NCBI GenBank assembly: GCA_963623875.1
Contig: CAVFNL010000019.1
Coordinates: 1 to 32,389 of the forward strand
Length of the DNA stretch: 32,389 nt
Direction: 5' to 3'
DNA from: UBA3206 sp963623875
GTDB lineage: Bacteria > Bacillota_I > Bacilli_A > Acholeplasmatales > Anaeroplasmataceae
The notes below the pieces were generated by a model, which worked only from the letters and a program-made list of their open reading frames with translations, was not told the origin of the DNA and made no database searches. The translations under genes and the position numbers were made by a program. Below, one piece after another: positions 1 through 8,157 of this stretch (the first letter of the stretch is position 1; the number at the start of each line of letters is the position of its first letter).

Positions 1-253
1 TATAAGGGATCATTTGATATATTTAATTTATCAAATAATTCTTTAGAATCACAACTTTTGAATAATATGCATTAAGCATAGATAAGGCCATAGTTTTTCC
101 AAAACGGCGTAGACGTGTGAGGCACATGAATCTATCATTTGTTTTCATTAATGAATTAGTCTCTTTTATAATAAGAGATTTATCTATAAATATTTTAGAA
201 TTTAACGAAAAACACAAAGCATCGTTAGATTGATTTATATAAAGACTCCTCAT
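1..253 (-). pseudogene. AAA-ATPase-like protein, 5' fragment, frameshifted and cut by window edge
   Basis: The 76-codon reading frame starts at 253 and stops at 23. Its N-terminus (FIDKSLIIKE, then LTRLRRFGKTMALSML) resembles the 'predicted AAA-ATPase' family found with a C-terminal PD-(D/E)XK nuclease-like domain and often multicopy in gut Firmicutes and Bacteroidetes. RRFGKT is the P-loop region. After AYYSK the frame becomes unrelated residues and ends. Adding one base at about 55-56 restores GCDSKELFDKLNISNDPLY, which continues to the window edge and fits what I recall of the family. I infer a one-base deletion: either a real pseudogene or a sequencing error. The usual Pro in the TRPRRFGK motif is Leu here. 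The cellular role of this family is not established. Confidence 0.65.
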
Positions 254-274
254 AATATCACACTTCTTGAAAAA

Positions 275-283
275 ATTATAACA
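275..283 (-). promoter_or_regulatory. Extended -10 promoter for the AAA-ATPase-like fragment
   Basis: On the minus strand the sequence reads TGTTATAAT, a perfect TGN-TATAAT extended -10, 22 bases upstream of the ATG. No convincing -35 lies 17 bases further up. A weak AAGAAG ribosome binding site sits before the start. Confidence 0.45.
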
Positions 284-446
284 TTAATTATCAAAAACTT
301 CTATCAACATTAAATATTAATCATTCACTATATGCATGTTTAATATTATGCTACATTCTATCTTTGTTCATGTTTTAATGTCTTAATATTTATCAAGCAA
401 TATTTGTTCATTAATTATTTTATTATCACATTTGAGATTATTTTAT
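284..446. other. AT-rich intergenic stretch without recognised features
   Basis: Beyond the promoter next to the AAA-ATPase-like fragment and the metG terminator, I see no gene, repeat or structured element here. The stretch is very AT-rich and has stops in all frames. Confidence 0.5.
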
Positions 447-481
447 AAAAAAAGTTTTTAAAACAATTAGTTCTAAAAACT
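447..481 (-). terminator. Rho-independent terminator of metG
   Basis: On the minus strand a 12-base arm AGTTTTTAGAAC pairs with GTTTTAAAAACT across a 5-base loop (one G-U pair), followed by about seven T. It starts 9 bases after the metG stop codon. Confidence 0.8.
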
Positions 482-490
482 CTATTTTAT

Positions 491-2416
491 TTATCTTACA
501 ATATCTCCAGCATTTAGTGTAGGTGTAAGTAATTCTAATTCTTTATCATCTTTTGAAGATGCACATAGTAACATACCTTCAGACTCTACTCCTCTAAGTT
601 TCACAGGCTTTAAGTTTTTAACTACTACAACTTTGTGCCCTACAAGTTTTGCAGGATCATACCACTTAGCTATTCCAGAAACTATTTGACGTATTTCATC
701 ACCGATATTTACTTTAAATACTAATAATTTATCAGCACTTGGATGTTTTTTAGCTTCAACAATTTCTCCTACTACAAGTTCTACTTTATCGAAATCATCT
801 ATAGAAATTAAATTTGTTTTAGGAGTGCTCTCTTTTTTAGCCTCTTCTTTTTTTAGCACTATATCCATTACTTCTTTTTCATCTAGGCGTTTGAATAATA
901 CATCTATAGTATTTACCATATATTTTTTATCTAAACTAAAATCTAAATCTTCAAACGAAGTATATGTTGTATTTAATGCTTTATATACTTTTTCTGCTGC
1001 TTCAGGTATTGCAGGCTCTAGCATAATAGTTGAAATTCTTATTGCCTCTAACAAATTATATAAAACAGTCTTTAGCACATCTTTTTTACTCTCATCTTTT
1101 GCAAGAATCCAAGGTGTTGTTTGGTCTATATATTTGTTAGCTCCTCGTAACATTACCATTACTTCTTCTAAAGCATCTGCTACTCTAAATTCATCCATTA
1201 ATGTATGATATTTAGTCTTAGCATCTAACATTAGAGATTTTAATGTTTCTGTAGGTTCTTTTGTGTTATCATCTAATGAAATATATTCTATAGCGTCATC
1301 GCCAAAATATTTCTTAGCCATTGCGATTGTTCTTGAAACTAAGTTTCCATAAGTATTCGCAAGATCCGCATTACTTCTTTCGCATACAAGTTCATATGTT
1401 AAATTACCGTCTTGAGCAAATGGAATTTCATGTAGACAATAATATCTAACTGCATCTACTCCAAATATACTAGTTAAATCATCCGCATATATAACATTAC
1501 CTTTGCTCTTGCTCATTTTGTTATGATTTGTAAGAACCCAAGGATGTCCAAATATTTGTTTAGGAAGTTCAATACCTAATGCCATTAAAATAATAGGCCA
1601 ATAAATAGTATGGAAACGAAGAATATCTTTTCCAATTAAATGAACGTCAGCTGGCCAGTATTTTTTAAATAAAGGATCAGCCTCCGCTGATACATGATAT
1701 CCAATACCTGTAATATAGTTCATAAGCGCATCAATCCATACATAGATGACATGTTTGTTATCAAACTTTACAGGAATTCCCCATGTGTATGATGTTCTAG
1801 ATACACATAAATCAGGAAGTGGGTTTTGTAAGAAATTATTTAACATTTCGTTTTTACGCGATTCAGGTTGAATAAAATCTTTATGTGTTTTAATATGTTC
1901 AATTAAACGTGGTTGGTATGGTGTAAGTTTTAAGAAATAAGCTTCTTCCTTAGCTTCGTAAACACTACCACCACAATCAGGGCATTTACCATCTACTAAA
2001 TCTTTTTGTGTAAAATATGATTCACAAGCTACACAATATAATCCACTATACTCGCCTTTGTAAATATCACCTTTTTTATAAAGTTTTTCAAATGCTTCTG
2101 AAACTTCTTTCATATGATAGTCATCTGTTGTACGAATGAATTTATCATATTTTATATTCATAAGTTCATCTGTTTTCTTTATTTCATTAGAAATATTATC
2201 AACATGCTCTTTAGGACTTACTCCTAATGCTTTCGCTTTCTCTTCTATTTTTTGCCCATGTTCATCTGTACCAGTCATGAAATATGTATCATAACCATCT
2301 TTCTTTTTATAACGAACAATCGCATCTGCTAAAATTGCTTCATACACATTACCTATATGAGGTTTTGATGATGTATATGCAATTGCGGTTGTTAAATAGA
2401 ATTTTTTATTTTCCAT
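491..2416 (-). CDS. metG: Methionyl-tRNA synthetase with C-terminal tRNA-binding domain
   Basis: It charges tRNA-Met and tRNA-fMet with methionine using ATP, in the cytoplasm. The 641 residues carry the class I HIGH motif as HIGN (20-23) and KMSKS near residue 300. A zinc knuckle CVAC...CPDC lies near 127-147. Residues from about 535 to the end form the Trbp111-like OB-fold that binds tRNA and dimerises (VELVVGEIVEAKKHPSADKL, ending LNAGDIVR). This single-knuckle form plus OB domain is the usual Bacillus MetS layout. It follows rsmI by 50 bases, as in Bacillus where metS lies near rsmI. A weak promoter lies in the gap, so it may be transcribed both alone and from the upstream operon. Confidence 0.97.
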   Translation of the reverse strand: MENKKFYLTTAIAYTSSKPHIGNVYEAILADAIVRYKKKDGYDTYFMTGTDEHGQKIEEKAKALGVSPKEHVDNISNEIKKTDELMNIKYDKFIRTTDDYHMKEVSEAFEKLYKKGDIYKGEYSGLYCVACESYFTQKDLVDGKCPDCGGSVYEAKEEAYFLKLTPYQPRLIEHIKTHKDFIQPESRKNEMLNNFLQNPLPDLCVSRTSYTWGIPVKFDNKHVIYVWIDALMNYITGIGYHVSAEADPLFKKYWPADVHLIGKDILRFHTIYWPIILMALGIELPKQIFGHPWVLTNHNKMSKSKGNVIYADDLTSIFGVDAVRYYCLHEIPFAQDGNLTYELVCERSNADLANTYGNLVSRTIAMAKKYFGDDAIEYISLDDNTKEPTETLKSLMLDAKTKYHTLMDEFRVADALEEVMVMLRGANKYIDQTTPWILAKDESKKDVLKTVLYNLLEAIRISTIMLEPAIPEAAEKVYKALNTTYTSFEDLDFSLDKKYMVNTIDVLFKRLDEKEVMDIVLKKEEAKKESTPKTNLISIDDFDKVELVVGEIVEAKKHPSADKLLVFKVNIGDEIRQIVSGIAKWYDPAKLVGHKVVVVKNLKPVKLRGVESEGMLLCASSKDDKELELLTPTLNAGDIVR

Positions 2417-2438
2417 AAAATCATCTCCATCATTATCG

Positions 2439-2466
2439 ATTATACTACTATTTTATAAATTTTACA
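2439..2466 (-). promoter_or_regulatory. Possible metG promoter
   Basis: Minus strand reads TGTAAA, 16 bases, then a perfect TATAAT (2439-2444), with the metG ATG at 2416 behind a GATGGAGATGA ribosome binding site. The -35 is poor, so the call rests mainly on the -10. Confidence 0.45.
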
Positions 2467-3312
2467 TTAACTATTTTTATATAATACATAACTTTGATAA
2501 AGCTCATGCTTATCAATGTTTTGACTTAAAGCTACTTCTTTAATCGCATCTTTAGTCTTATAACCTAAAGATATTAATTCCTCTATCATTTTAATAGGAT
2601 CTCTATTGCTTTCTTGCGCTACATATCCTGACACAAGTACTACAAGTTCACCTTTAAGTGGTAAGCATGTTTCAATAATATCTTTAATATTACCTCTTAT
2701 TATTTCTTCAAACTTCTTTGTAAGTTCTCTAGATATTACAATATACCTATCTCCAAATACTTCTAACATATCTTTTAATGTGTCTTCTATTCTATGAGGA
2801 GCCTCATAGAATATCAAGGTATGCTTATAATACTTATATTCATTAAGTGTTTCAATTCTTTTTGTTTTCTTGCTATCTAAAAAGCCAATAAAAGTATTAG
2901 GCATAGGCGGTAGGCCTGATGAGACTAAGGCAGATAGATATGCACATGCACCTGGTATTGTCGATACTGCTATATCAGCCTCTATTGCAGATTTTGCAAT
3001 ATTATATCCTGGGTCAGATATAACAGGATTTCCTGCATCTGATATTATCGCAACATCTTCTCCACTCTTTAATAAATTAATTATTTCATCATTTTTTAAT
3101 TCTTTATTAAAATCATGGTATGATCTTAATTCAGTATTAATATTAAAATGATTTAATAATATTCTAGAGTTTCTTGTGTCTTCAGCGTATATATATTTAA
3201 CCCTCTTTAGGATTTCTAACGCTCTAAATGTTATGTCACTAAGATTACCTATTGGAGTTGCGACTAAATAAAGCACTGCATTTTCTTCTTTAAAACTATA
3301 TATTCTTTTCAT
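2467..3312 (-). CDS. rsmI: 16S rRNA (cytidine-1402-2'-O)-methyltransferase
   Basis: RsmI uses S-adenosylmethionine to methylate the 2'-O of C1402 in the decoding centre of 16S rRNA. The protein has 281 residues (family about 280-290). It opens with the tetrapyrrole-methylase-fold signature LVATPIGNLSDITFRAL, followed by AEDTRNSRILL and SDAGNPVISDPG, the glycine-rich cofactor loop. EAPHRIEDTL lies in the second half. Its ATG overlaps the TGA of the upstream methyltransferase gene by four bases (ATGA), so the two are probably translationally coupled. The order trmN6-rsmI-metG matches Bacillus yabB-yabC-metS, with the small yazA (GIY-YIG) gene absent here. Confidence 0.95.
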   Translation of the reverse strand: MKRIYSFKEENAVLYLVATPIGNLSDITFRALEILKRVKYIYAEDTRNSRILLNHFNINTELRSYHDFNKELKNDEIINLLKSGEDVAIISDAGNPVISDPGYNIAKSAIEADIAVSTIPGACAYLSALVSSGLPPMPNTFIGFLDSKKTKRIETLNEYKYYKHTLIFYEAPHRIEDTLKDMLEVFGDRYIVISRELTKKFEEIIRGNIKDIIETCLPLKGELVVLVSGYVAQESNRDPIKMIEELISLGYKTKDAIKEVALSQNIDKHELYQSYVLYKNS

Positions 3313-4046
3313 TTCATCAAATCCTTTTGATTGTATACTTCTAAAGCTTCTTTTGTGTGTGTACCATCAAGATTGTGTACATAAAAAGGTGGAAGAATCT
3401 TAAGTCCACCTTCTCCCCTTCTCTTTTTTGCTTCAACAAGCACATGATTTGCCATAGAACCTTCTTTAGGGTATACAAATTGTATTCTTTTTGGTTCTAG
3501 TTTGTATTTTCTTAGGGTTGTAATAATATCTGTCAGTCTATCTGGCCTATGAACTAGCGCAAATGTCCCTCCATCATTAAGAAGATTAGATGCTTCAAAT
3601 ACTAATTCATCAAGCGTTAGCATAACTTCGTGGCGAGCTATTGTTTTATATTCATTAATGTTTATATTTGATGACTTTGTATATTTAAAAAATGGTGGAT
3701 TAGATATTACTACATCATATTTTTTATTATATCTTTTACTATATCCTTTAATATCTTCATTTATTAAAGTTATTTGATTTTCTAGTTTATTTATCTTAAT
3801 ACTTTTACAGGCAAGCATAATAGATTCTTTTTGTATTTCAACCGCATCAATTAAAGCTTTAGTTCTAAGTGTTAAATACATTGAAATAGGAGCGTTTCCG
3901 CATCCTATATCAATAATACTTTTAGTATCTGGTTTTAGTTCTACAAAGTGAGCTAATATCATTGAATCAATTGAAAAATTAAATTTTTCTGGATCTTGAA
4001 ATATTTTTAAATATTCATAGCCTAATAGCTCATTTATAACTTCCAT
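3309..4046 (-). CDS. trmN6: tRNA1(Val) (adenine-37-N6)-methyltransferase-like protein (YabB/TrmN6 family)
   Basis: This is a Rossmann-fold SAM-dependent methyltransferase of 245 residues. Motif I is DIGCGNAPISM (about 43-53), and the N6-adenine catalytic motif NPPF occurs in VVISNPPFFKY (about 112-122). Family knowledge (E. coli TrmN6/YfiC) points to m6A37 of tRNA-Val; in Bacillus the orthologue YabB sits in the same position beside rsmI. It begins two bases after ricT ends and overlaps rsmI by four bases. The stop is UGA, which shows that UGA is not reassigned in this genome. The exact tRNA target is inferred from the family only. Confidence 0.87.
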   Translation of the reverse strand: MEVINELLGYEYLKIFQDPEKFNFSIDSMILAHFVELKPDTKSIIDIGCGNAPISMYLTLRTKALIDAVEIQKESIMLACKSIKINKLENQITLINEDIKGYSKRYNKKYDVVISNPPFFKYTKSSNININEYKTIARHEVMLTLDELVFEASNLLNDGGTFALVHRPDRLTDIITTLRKYKLEPKRIQFVYPKEGSMANHVLVEAKKRRGEGGLKILPPFYVHNLDGTHTKEALEVYNQKDLMK

Positions 4047-4047
4047 A

Positions 4048-4869
4048 CTATCTTCTCTTTCTATCGTCTTGCTTTGTAAGTGTCACATCATCCATATTTA
4101 AATATCCAAATCCATCAGTTAAAATGTATTTAACTTTTAAATGCCTATTTAAAATATCTGATGTTATAACCCTCGCAGGTCCTTTGTCTGTTTCAACCGT
4201 ATCACCTACATCTGGTGAATTCTTTCTAGCTTCTGTATATAAATCATTTTCATAAGCTATACAACATAGTAGTTTTCCACAATTTCCACTTATTTTTGTA
4301 GGATTTAATGACAAACTTTGATTCTTTGCCATCTTTACTGATACATTTTGAAATTCAGTTATCCATTCTTTACAACATACCATAAGCCCACATGGCCCTA
4401 TACCACCAAAGAATTTAGCCCCATCCCTTGTTCCTACTTGTCTTAATTCAATTCTTGTTTTATAGTTATCCGCAAGAACACGTACTAATTCTCTAAAATC
4501 AATACGTTCTTCTGACTCAAAATATATAATAAGTCTTGATCTATCAAGTGTATATTCACTTGATAAAACTTTCATTTCAAGTTTTAATTTTTTTACAGCT
4601 TTTTTAGTAAACTCAACTATTTCATTTTCATCGCTTTTATTCTTTTCGTATTGTTTCTTATCTTCATCTGTCGCAATTCTTATAACATCTTTTAACTCTT
4701 GGGATATTTCTGATTGACTAAGTTCAAACATATCTCCTGCGACTATGCCTAATTCAATACCTCTCATTGTGTTTACTATTACTCTATCTTTATTTTTTAA
4801 TTCAAAACCTTCACATGCAAAATGATATTTTTTGCCAGTGCTTTTAAATTGTATCTTACATGCCTTCAT
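4048..4869 (-). CDS. ricT: RicT (YaaT), PSP1-domain regulator of mRNA maturation
   Basis: This 273-residue protein carries the PSP1 C-terminal domain with the cysteine-rich hallmark GIGPCGLMVCC and then KISGNCGKLLCC, linked by MAKNQSLSLNPTK. In Bacillus subtilis RicT (YaaT) joins RicA and RicF in an iron-sulfur complex that binds RNase Y and is needed for processing of polycistronic mRNAs; these cysteines supply cluster ligands. It sits between holB and trmN6 as in Bacillus, although yabA is missing. The gap to holB is 6 bases. ricA and ricF are not in this window, so whether the full complex exists here is not known from the sequence. Confidence 0.93.
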   Translation of the reverse strand: MKACKIQFKSTGKKYHFACEGFELKNKDRVIVNTMRGIELGIVAGDMFELSQSEISQELKDVIRIATDEDKKQYEKNKSDENEIVEFTKKAVKKLKLEMKVLSSEYTLDRSRLIIYFESEERIDFRELVRVLADNYKTRIELRQVGTRDGAKFFGGIGPCGLMVCCKEWITEFQNVSVKMAKNQSLSLNPTKISGNCGKLLCCIAYENDLYTEARKNSPDVGDTVETDKGPARVITSDILNRHLKVKYILTDGFGYLNMDDVTLTKQDDRKRR

Positions 4870-4875
4870 AAATAC

Positions 4876-5820
4876 CTACCTATACATATTTATTAATAAA
4901 CTAAACCATACATTTTTAGGCGCAACATTAGAATCTTGCATCTTTATATGATCTAGAACTTGTAAAAGTCTTTCTTTTATTTTATCATTTTTATTATTTT
5001 TTTTGTAGGTTTCAATAATATCTTTATACAACAAAAGTCTCGATGGTTCTTCTTCTAGCATACTTTCAAGGAAAAGCGTTAAAACATTAAGGTTTATTCT
5101 TAGATTAGAATCACTTTCTAAAAAAGACATATTGTTTCTTAAAAGTTTTAATCCATCAATTTCTTTTTTAGATTCAAGTAGAGATAATACCATATTTAGC
5201 GAATCATTAAATTCTTCTGATTTATCAAGTTTTAATCCCTCTTCTTTATCATTTGTAAATTCTACTATTATAGATGCTTTTTTAGGATCTATATCCATCA
5301 TACATAACTCTTCGAACAATATTTTTTTGTTTAATGGTTTAAATTTAACAATATTACAACGTGATATTATTGTAGGTAATATATTTCCTATATTTGTTGT
5401 AAGCAGTATACCATGAACACCTTTTGGAGCTTCTTCAATGAATTTTAAAAGCATATTAGATGTTTTAGTATTAAGCTTGTCCGCATCATGAATAATAAAA
5501 ACTCTATCCCCTTCTTGAAGAGATGTTTTACTAAATTCTTTTAAAAGATTTAATACATCTTCTTTTACTATTTCATTTTTCTTAGGCGCAACCTCATAAA
5601 GATTTATAAAATCATGAGCGAATATATTCTTTGTTGTAACAGAATTAAAATCTACTACGCCATTTGAATTTAAAAGAGCAGTCAAATATAATGCCATTTC
5701 TTCCTTGCCTATTCCCTTATCACCATAAAATATGTATGCATGTGATAAGCGATTTTGCCTATAGCTGCTATCTAACATTGTCTTTACTTCTTGTTGATAT
5801 TCTAAATATTTGCTTATCAC
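4876..5820 (-). CDS. holB: DNA polymerase III delta' subunit, lacking the zinc module
   Basis: Delta' is part of the clamp loader that places the sliding clamp on primed DNA. The AAA+ P-loop region is GDKGIGKEEMA, and the sensor/SRC region reads TTNIGNILPTIISRC. The SRC motif, an arginine-finger feature of clamp-loader subunits, is present. The usual four-cysteine zinc module after the P-loop is not: that stretch (LLNSNGVVDFNSVTTKN) has no cysteine. The frame is open from a GTG at 5829 immediately after the tmk TAG. The in-frame GTG at 5820 is better placed behind the AGGTGA ribosome binding site, so I chose it. Position between tmk and ricT supports the call. Confidence 0.9.
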   Translation of the reverse strand: MISKYLEYQQEVKTMLDSSYRQNRLSHAYIFYGDKGIGKEEMALYLTALLNSNGVVDFNSVTTKNIFAHDFINLYEVAPKKNEIVKEDVLNLLKEFSKTSLQEGDRVFIIHDADKLNTKTSNMLLKFIEEAPKGVHGILLTTNIGNILPTIISRCNIVKFKPLNKKILFEELCMMDIDPKKASIIVEFTNDKEEGLKLDKSEEFNDSLNMVLSLLESKKEIDGLKLLRNNMSFLESDSNLRINLNVLTLFLESMLEEEPSRLLLYKDIIETYKKNNKNDKIKERLLQVLDHIKMQDSNVAPKNVWFSLLINMYR

Positions 5821-5829
5821 ATCATTCAC

Positions 5830-6444
5830 CTACCCATAAATTTTATCCAATTCTTTTTCTATTTGTAAAATTACTTCTTCTTTTGTCTTTTCACCATCGA
5901 TAGTTTTAATTCTATCTTTATACATATCTCTTACCTTAATATATCCATCATATACCATATTATGGAAATCTATTGTTTCTAAATCTAATCTATCCATCTT
6001 ATCTCTTCCATTTAGTCTTTTAAGACCAACTTCTGGCTTAACATCTAAAAAGAATGTAATATTTGGCATATAATTCATTGCGTAAGAATTAGCTTTTATA
6101 ACATTATCAATTCCAACCCCTCTTGCAATTCCTTGATAAACAAGAGATGAATCGATATATCTATCTAAAATCACTACAATACCACCACGAAGTGCTGGTA
6201 TTACTAATTCATCTAAATGTTGTACACGTGCAGCTGCATATAGTAATGTTTCACACCAAGGTGTCATCATTGTGTTTTGTTTGTCTAAAATAATATTTCT
6301 TATTTCTTCTGCTATTTTAATACCACCTGGTTCCCTTGAAACAAGTGTTTTATATCCTTTTTTATTAAAATAATTTTCAATAGCGGATATAGCAGTAGAC
6401 TTCCCGCTACCTTCTCCACCTTCTAAGGTAATTAATATACTCAT
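5830..6444 (-). CDS. tmk: Thymidylate kinase
   Basis: It phosphorylates dTMP to dTDP with ATP for DNA synthesis. The 204-residue length is normal. The P-loop is EGGEGSGKST (about 8-17); SREPGG and LDRYIDSSLVYQGIARG supply the dTMP-binding and DRY motifs. Its TAG stop runs directly into the holB start region, as expected for translational coupling. In Bacillus tmk is followed by yaaQ (darA), yaaR and holB; here both intervening genes are absent. A 13-base gap separates it from truA, so it is co-transcribed with the ECF genes. Confidence 0.96.
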   Translation of the reverse strand: MSILITLEGGEGSGKSTAISAIENYFNKKGYKTLVSREPGGIKIAEEIRNIILDKQNTMMTPWCETLLYAAARVQHLDELVIPALRGGIVVILDRYIDSSLVYQGIARGVGIDNVIKANSYAMNYMPNITFFLDVKPEVGLKRLNGRDKMDRLDLETIDFHNMVYDGYIKVRDMYKDRIKTIDGEKTKEEVILQIEKELDKIYG

Positions 6445-6457
6445 ATAAAAATCTCCT

Positions 6458-7186
6458 TTAATATACTACTTTTACTAAATAAAGTCCTTCAGATCCTACA
6501 GATAGATGTGATATCTTATTATCTTTTGTTTCAAACACCTTATCGATTATATCTATATTTTTCTTCCCTAGGCCTATTTCTACAAGAAGGCCCATCATTC
6601 TTCTAATTTGATATTTTAAGAATCCTGTCCCTTTAAACACAAATCTTAAAATATCCCCTTCTTCTTCGATATAAGCCTCATATATTGTTTTTACAAAATC
6701 CTTTCTAGGATCAACTGAACCACTACATAACCCTTTAAAATTGTGAGTTCCAATATATTTTTTAATTGCTTCTTTCATAAGAGGTAAGGATAGATTATAA
6801 TAATGTGCCATATATCTTCTATCAAACACTGTATAATTGTTTGTTTTTATAAGATAATGATATTCTTTTTCTTTTACGCTAAAACGAGCGTGGAAATTAT
6901 CATCCACCTCAGTGCAAGATAAAACTCTAATATCTTCTTTAAGATAACTGTTTAAGGCTTTTAATAATCCATTTGGGTTTATTTTTTTAGTCGTATCAAA
7001 ATGAATAACTTGCCCAATCGCATGAACGCCTCTATCAGTTCTACCTGATGCATATATTTTTATATGTTCTAAAAATATTTTATATAATGCATTATCTAGC
7101 ATTGATTCAATCGTCACAAGTCCTTCTTGAGCTTGATAACCAAAGTAATCCGCTCCATCATAAGATATAATACATTTTATTCTCAT
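6458..7186 (-). CDS. truA: tRNA pseudouridine(38-40) synthase TruA
   Basis: TruA converts U38, U39 and U40 of the anticodon stem-loop to pseudouridine. The start MRIKCIISYDGADYFGYQ at 7186 gives 242 residues, the family norm. An upstream in-frame Met at 7222 would overlap ecfT by 37 bases and lacks support. The chosen ATG shares one base with the ecfT stop (TAATG) and has AAGGGTGG just upstream. The catalytic Asp is residue 51 in SGRTDRGVHA; FKGTGFLKYQIRRMMG is the conserved C-terminal RNA-binding segment. ecfA1-ecfA2-ecfT-truA is a classical Firmicutes order. Confidence 0.96.
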   Translation of the reverse strand: MRIKCIISYDGADYFGYQAQEGLVTIESMLDNALYKIFLEHIKIYASGRTDRGVHAIGQVIHFDTTKKINPNGLLKALNSYLKEDIRVLSCTEVDDNFHARFSVKEKEYHYLIKTNNYTVFDRRYMAHYYNLSLPLMKEAIKKYIGTHNFKGLCSGSVDPRKDFVKTIYEAYIEEEGDILRFVFKGTGFLKYQIRRMMGLLVEIGLGKKNIDIIDKVFETKDNKISHLSVGSEGLYLVKVVY

Positions 7187-8157
7187 TATACCACCCTTAT
7201 ATAAATAGTAATTCCAAGACATGCAAGAGTAATAAATAACGCAAAATAATCAATAAAATGTAGTTTTAATTTATCATATCTTGTTCTTTTGGCTTCTAAA
7301 TCATATCCTCTTGCGATCATCGCATTACTTAATTCTTCAGCTCTTCTAAATGATATTACAAACATAGGAACTAAGAGTGAGATAATTTGTGTGATTTTAC
7401 TCTTAAGTCCACCTTCAGAAAAATCTACACCTCTTGAACTTTGAGCATCCATTATTTTTCTTGTCTCTTCTAAAAGTGTTGGAATAAATCTTAAAGTCAA
7501 AGATAACATCATACTAAATATTTCTACTGGTATATGTAATAGTTTTAAAGGACTTAAAACACTTGTAATACCATTTTGAATTTCCATTGTCGATGTTGTA
7601 AATGTTAAAAGGGATGTAAGAGATACCATAAGTATTACTCTTATTGATATAAATCCTCCCTTTATTAATCCTTCTTCATATACTTTTAATTTATATGTTA
7701 AATTAAATGCTAAATCACAATCAATAAAATATTGAATTAAGAATATTCCAGCAACCACTGCTAAAAAATAAATCATTTTAAATGGTATATATTTTTTAGT
7801 GAAGAAATAGATTGTAAGAATGGCGATCGATAACAACATTGTTATTAAACCAAAATGAAAATCTAATACCCTAATAAGTGTATCAGCACTACCTTTTGTG
7901 TAACATATTTGAAGAACTAATGTAAATAACATTAAATATACTACTGCTTTAAGTCCTGATATCATTTTAAGCAATGGTATACGCGCAATAATGATGATGA
8001 ATACAAATATCGCAAGCGCAATGGACACGCTTATAATTGATGGTAGAATAAAAATAATTGCCATAAAGACGAAAGTTAAGATAATCTTTATTCTAGGATC
8101 CATCTTATAAATCCATGAATCTCCTGGAATATATTGACCAATTGTAATATTATTCAT
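7186..8157 (-). CDS. ecfT: Energy-coupling factor transporter transmembrane protein EcfT, enlarged
   Basis: EcfT is the membrane scaffold that joins the two ATPases to interchangeable vitamin- or metal-binding S-components. The two coupling motifs with the Ala/Ser-Arg-Gly signature are visible: DAQSSRGVDF (about residues 238-247) and AMIARGYDLE (about 279-288). At 323 residues it is longer than the usual 260-270. The extra length is a segment between roughly residues 110 and 165 that contains two additional hydrophobic stretches (SIAILTIYFF and FLAVVAGIFLIQYF). It overlaps ecfA2 by 8 bases and truA by 1. The S-component substrates cannot be told from this window. Confidence 0.93.
   Translation of the reverse strand: MNNITIGQYIPGDSWIYKMDPRIKIILTFVFMAIIFILPSIISVSIALAIFVFIIIIARIPLLKMISGLKAVVYLMLFTLVLQICYTKGSADTLIRVLDFHFGLITMLLSIAILTIYFFTKKYIPFKMIYFLAVVAGIFLIQYFIDCDLAFNLTYKLKVYEEGLIKGGFISIRVILMVSLTSLLTFTTSTMEIQNGITSVLSPLKLLHIPVEIFSMMLSLTLRFIPTLLEETRKIMDAQSSRGVDFSEGGLKSKITQIISLLVPMFVISFRRAEELSNAMIARGYDLEAKRTRYDKLKLHFIDYFALFITLACLGITIYIRVV

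Noticed and set aside
3309..3312. Possible UGA=Trp recoding in a mollicute-like genome
   Set aside because: UGA ends the trmN6-like gene at the expected length and overlaps the rsmI ATG; conserved Trp positions use UGG.
7187..7222. Upstream Met for truA (MSWNYYLYKGGI extension)
   Set aside because: It would overlap ecfT by 37 bases, adds residues foreign to TruA, and the Met at 7186 has a ribosome binding site and normal start.
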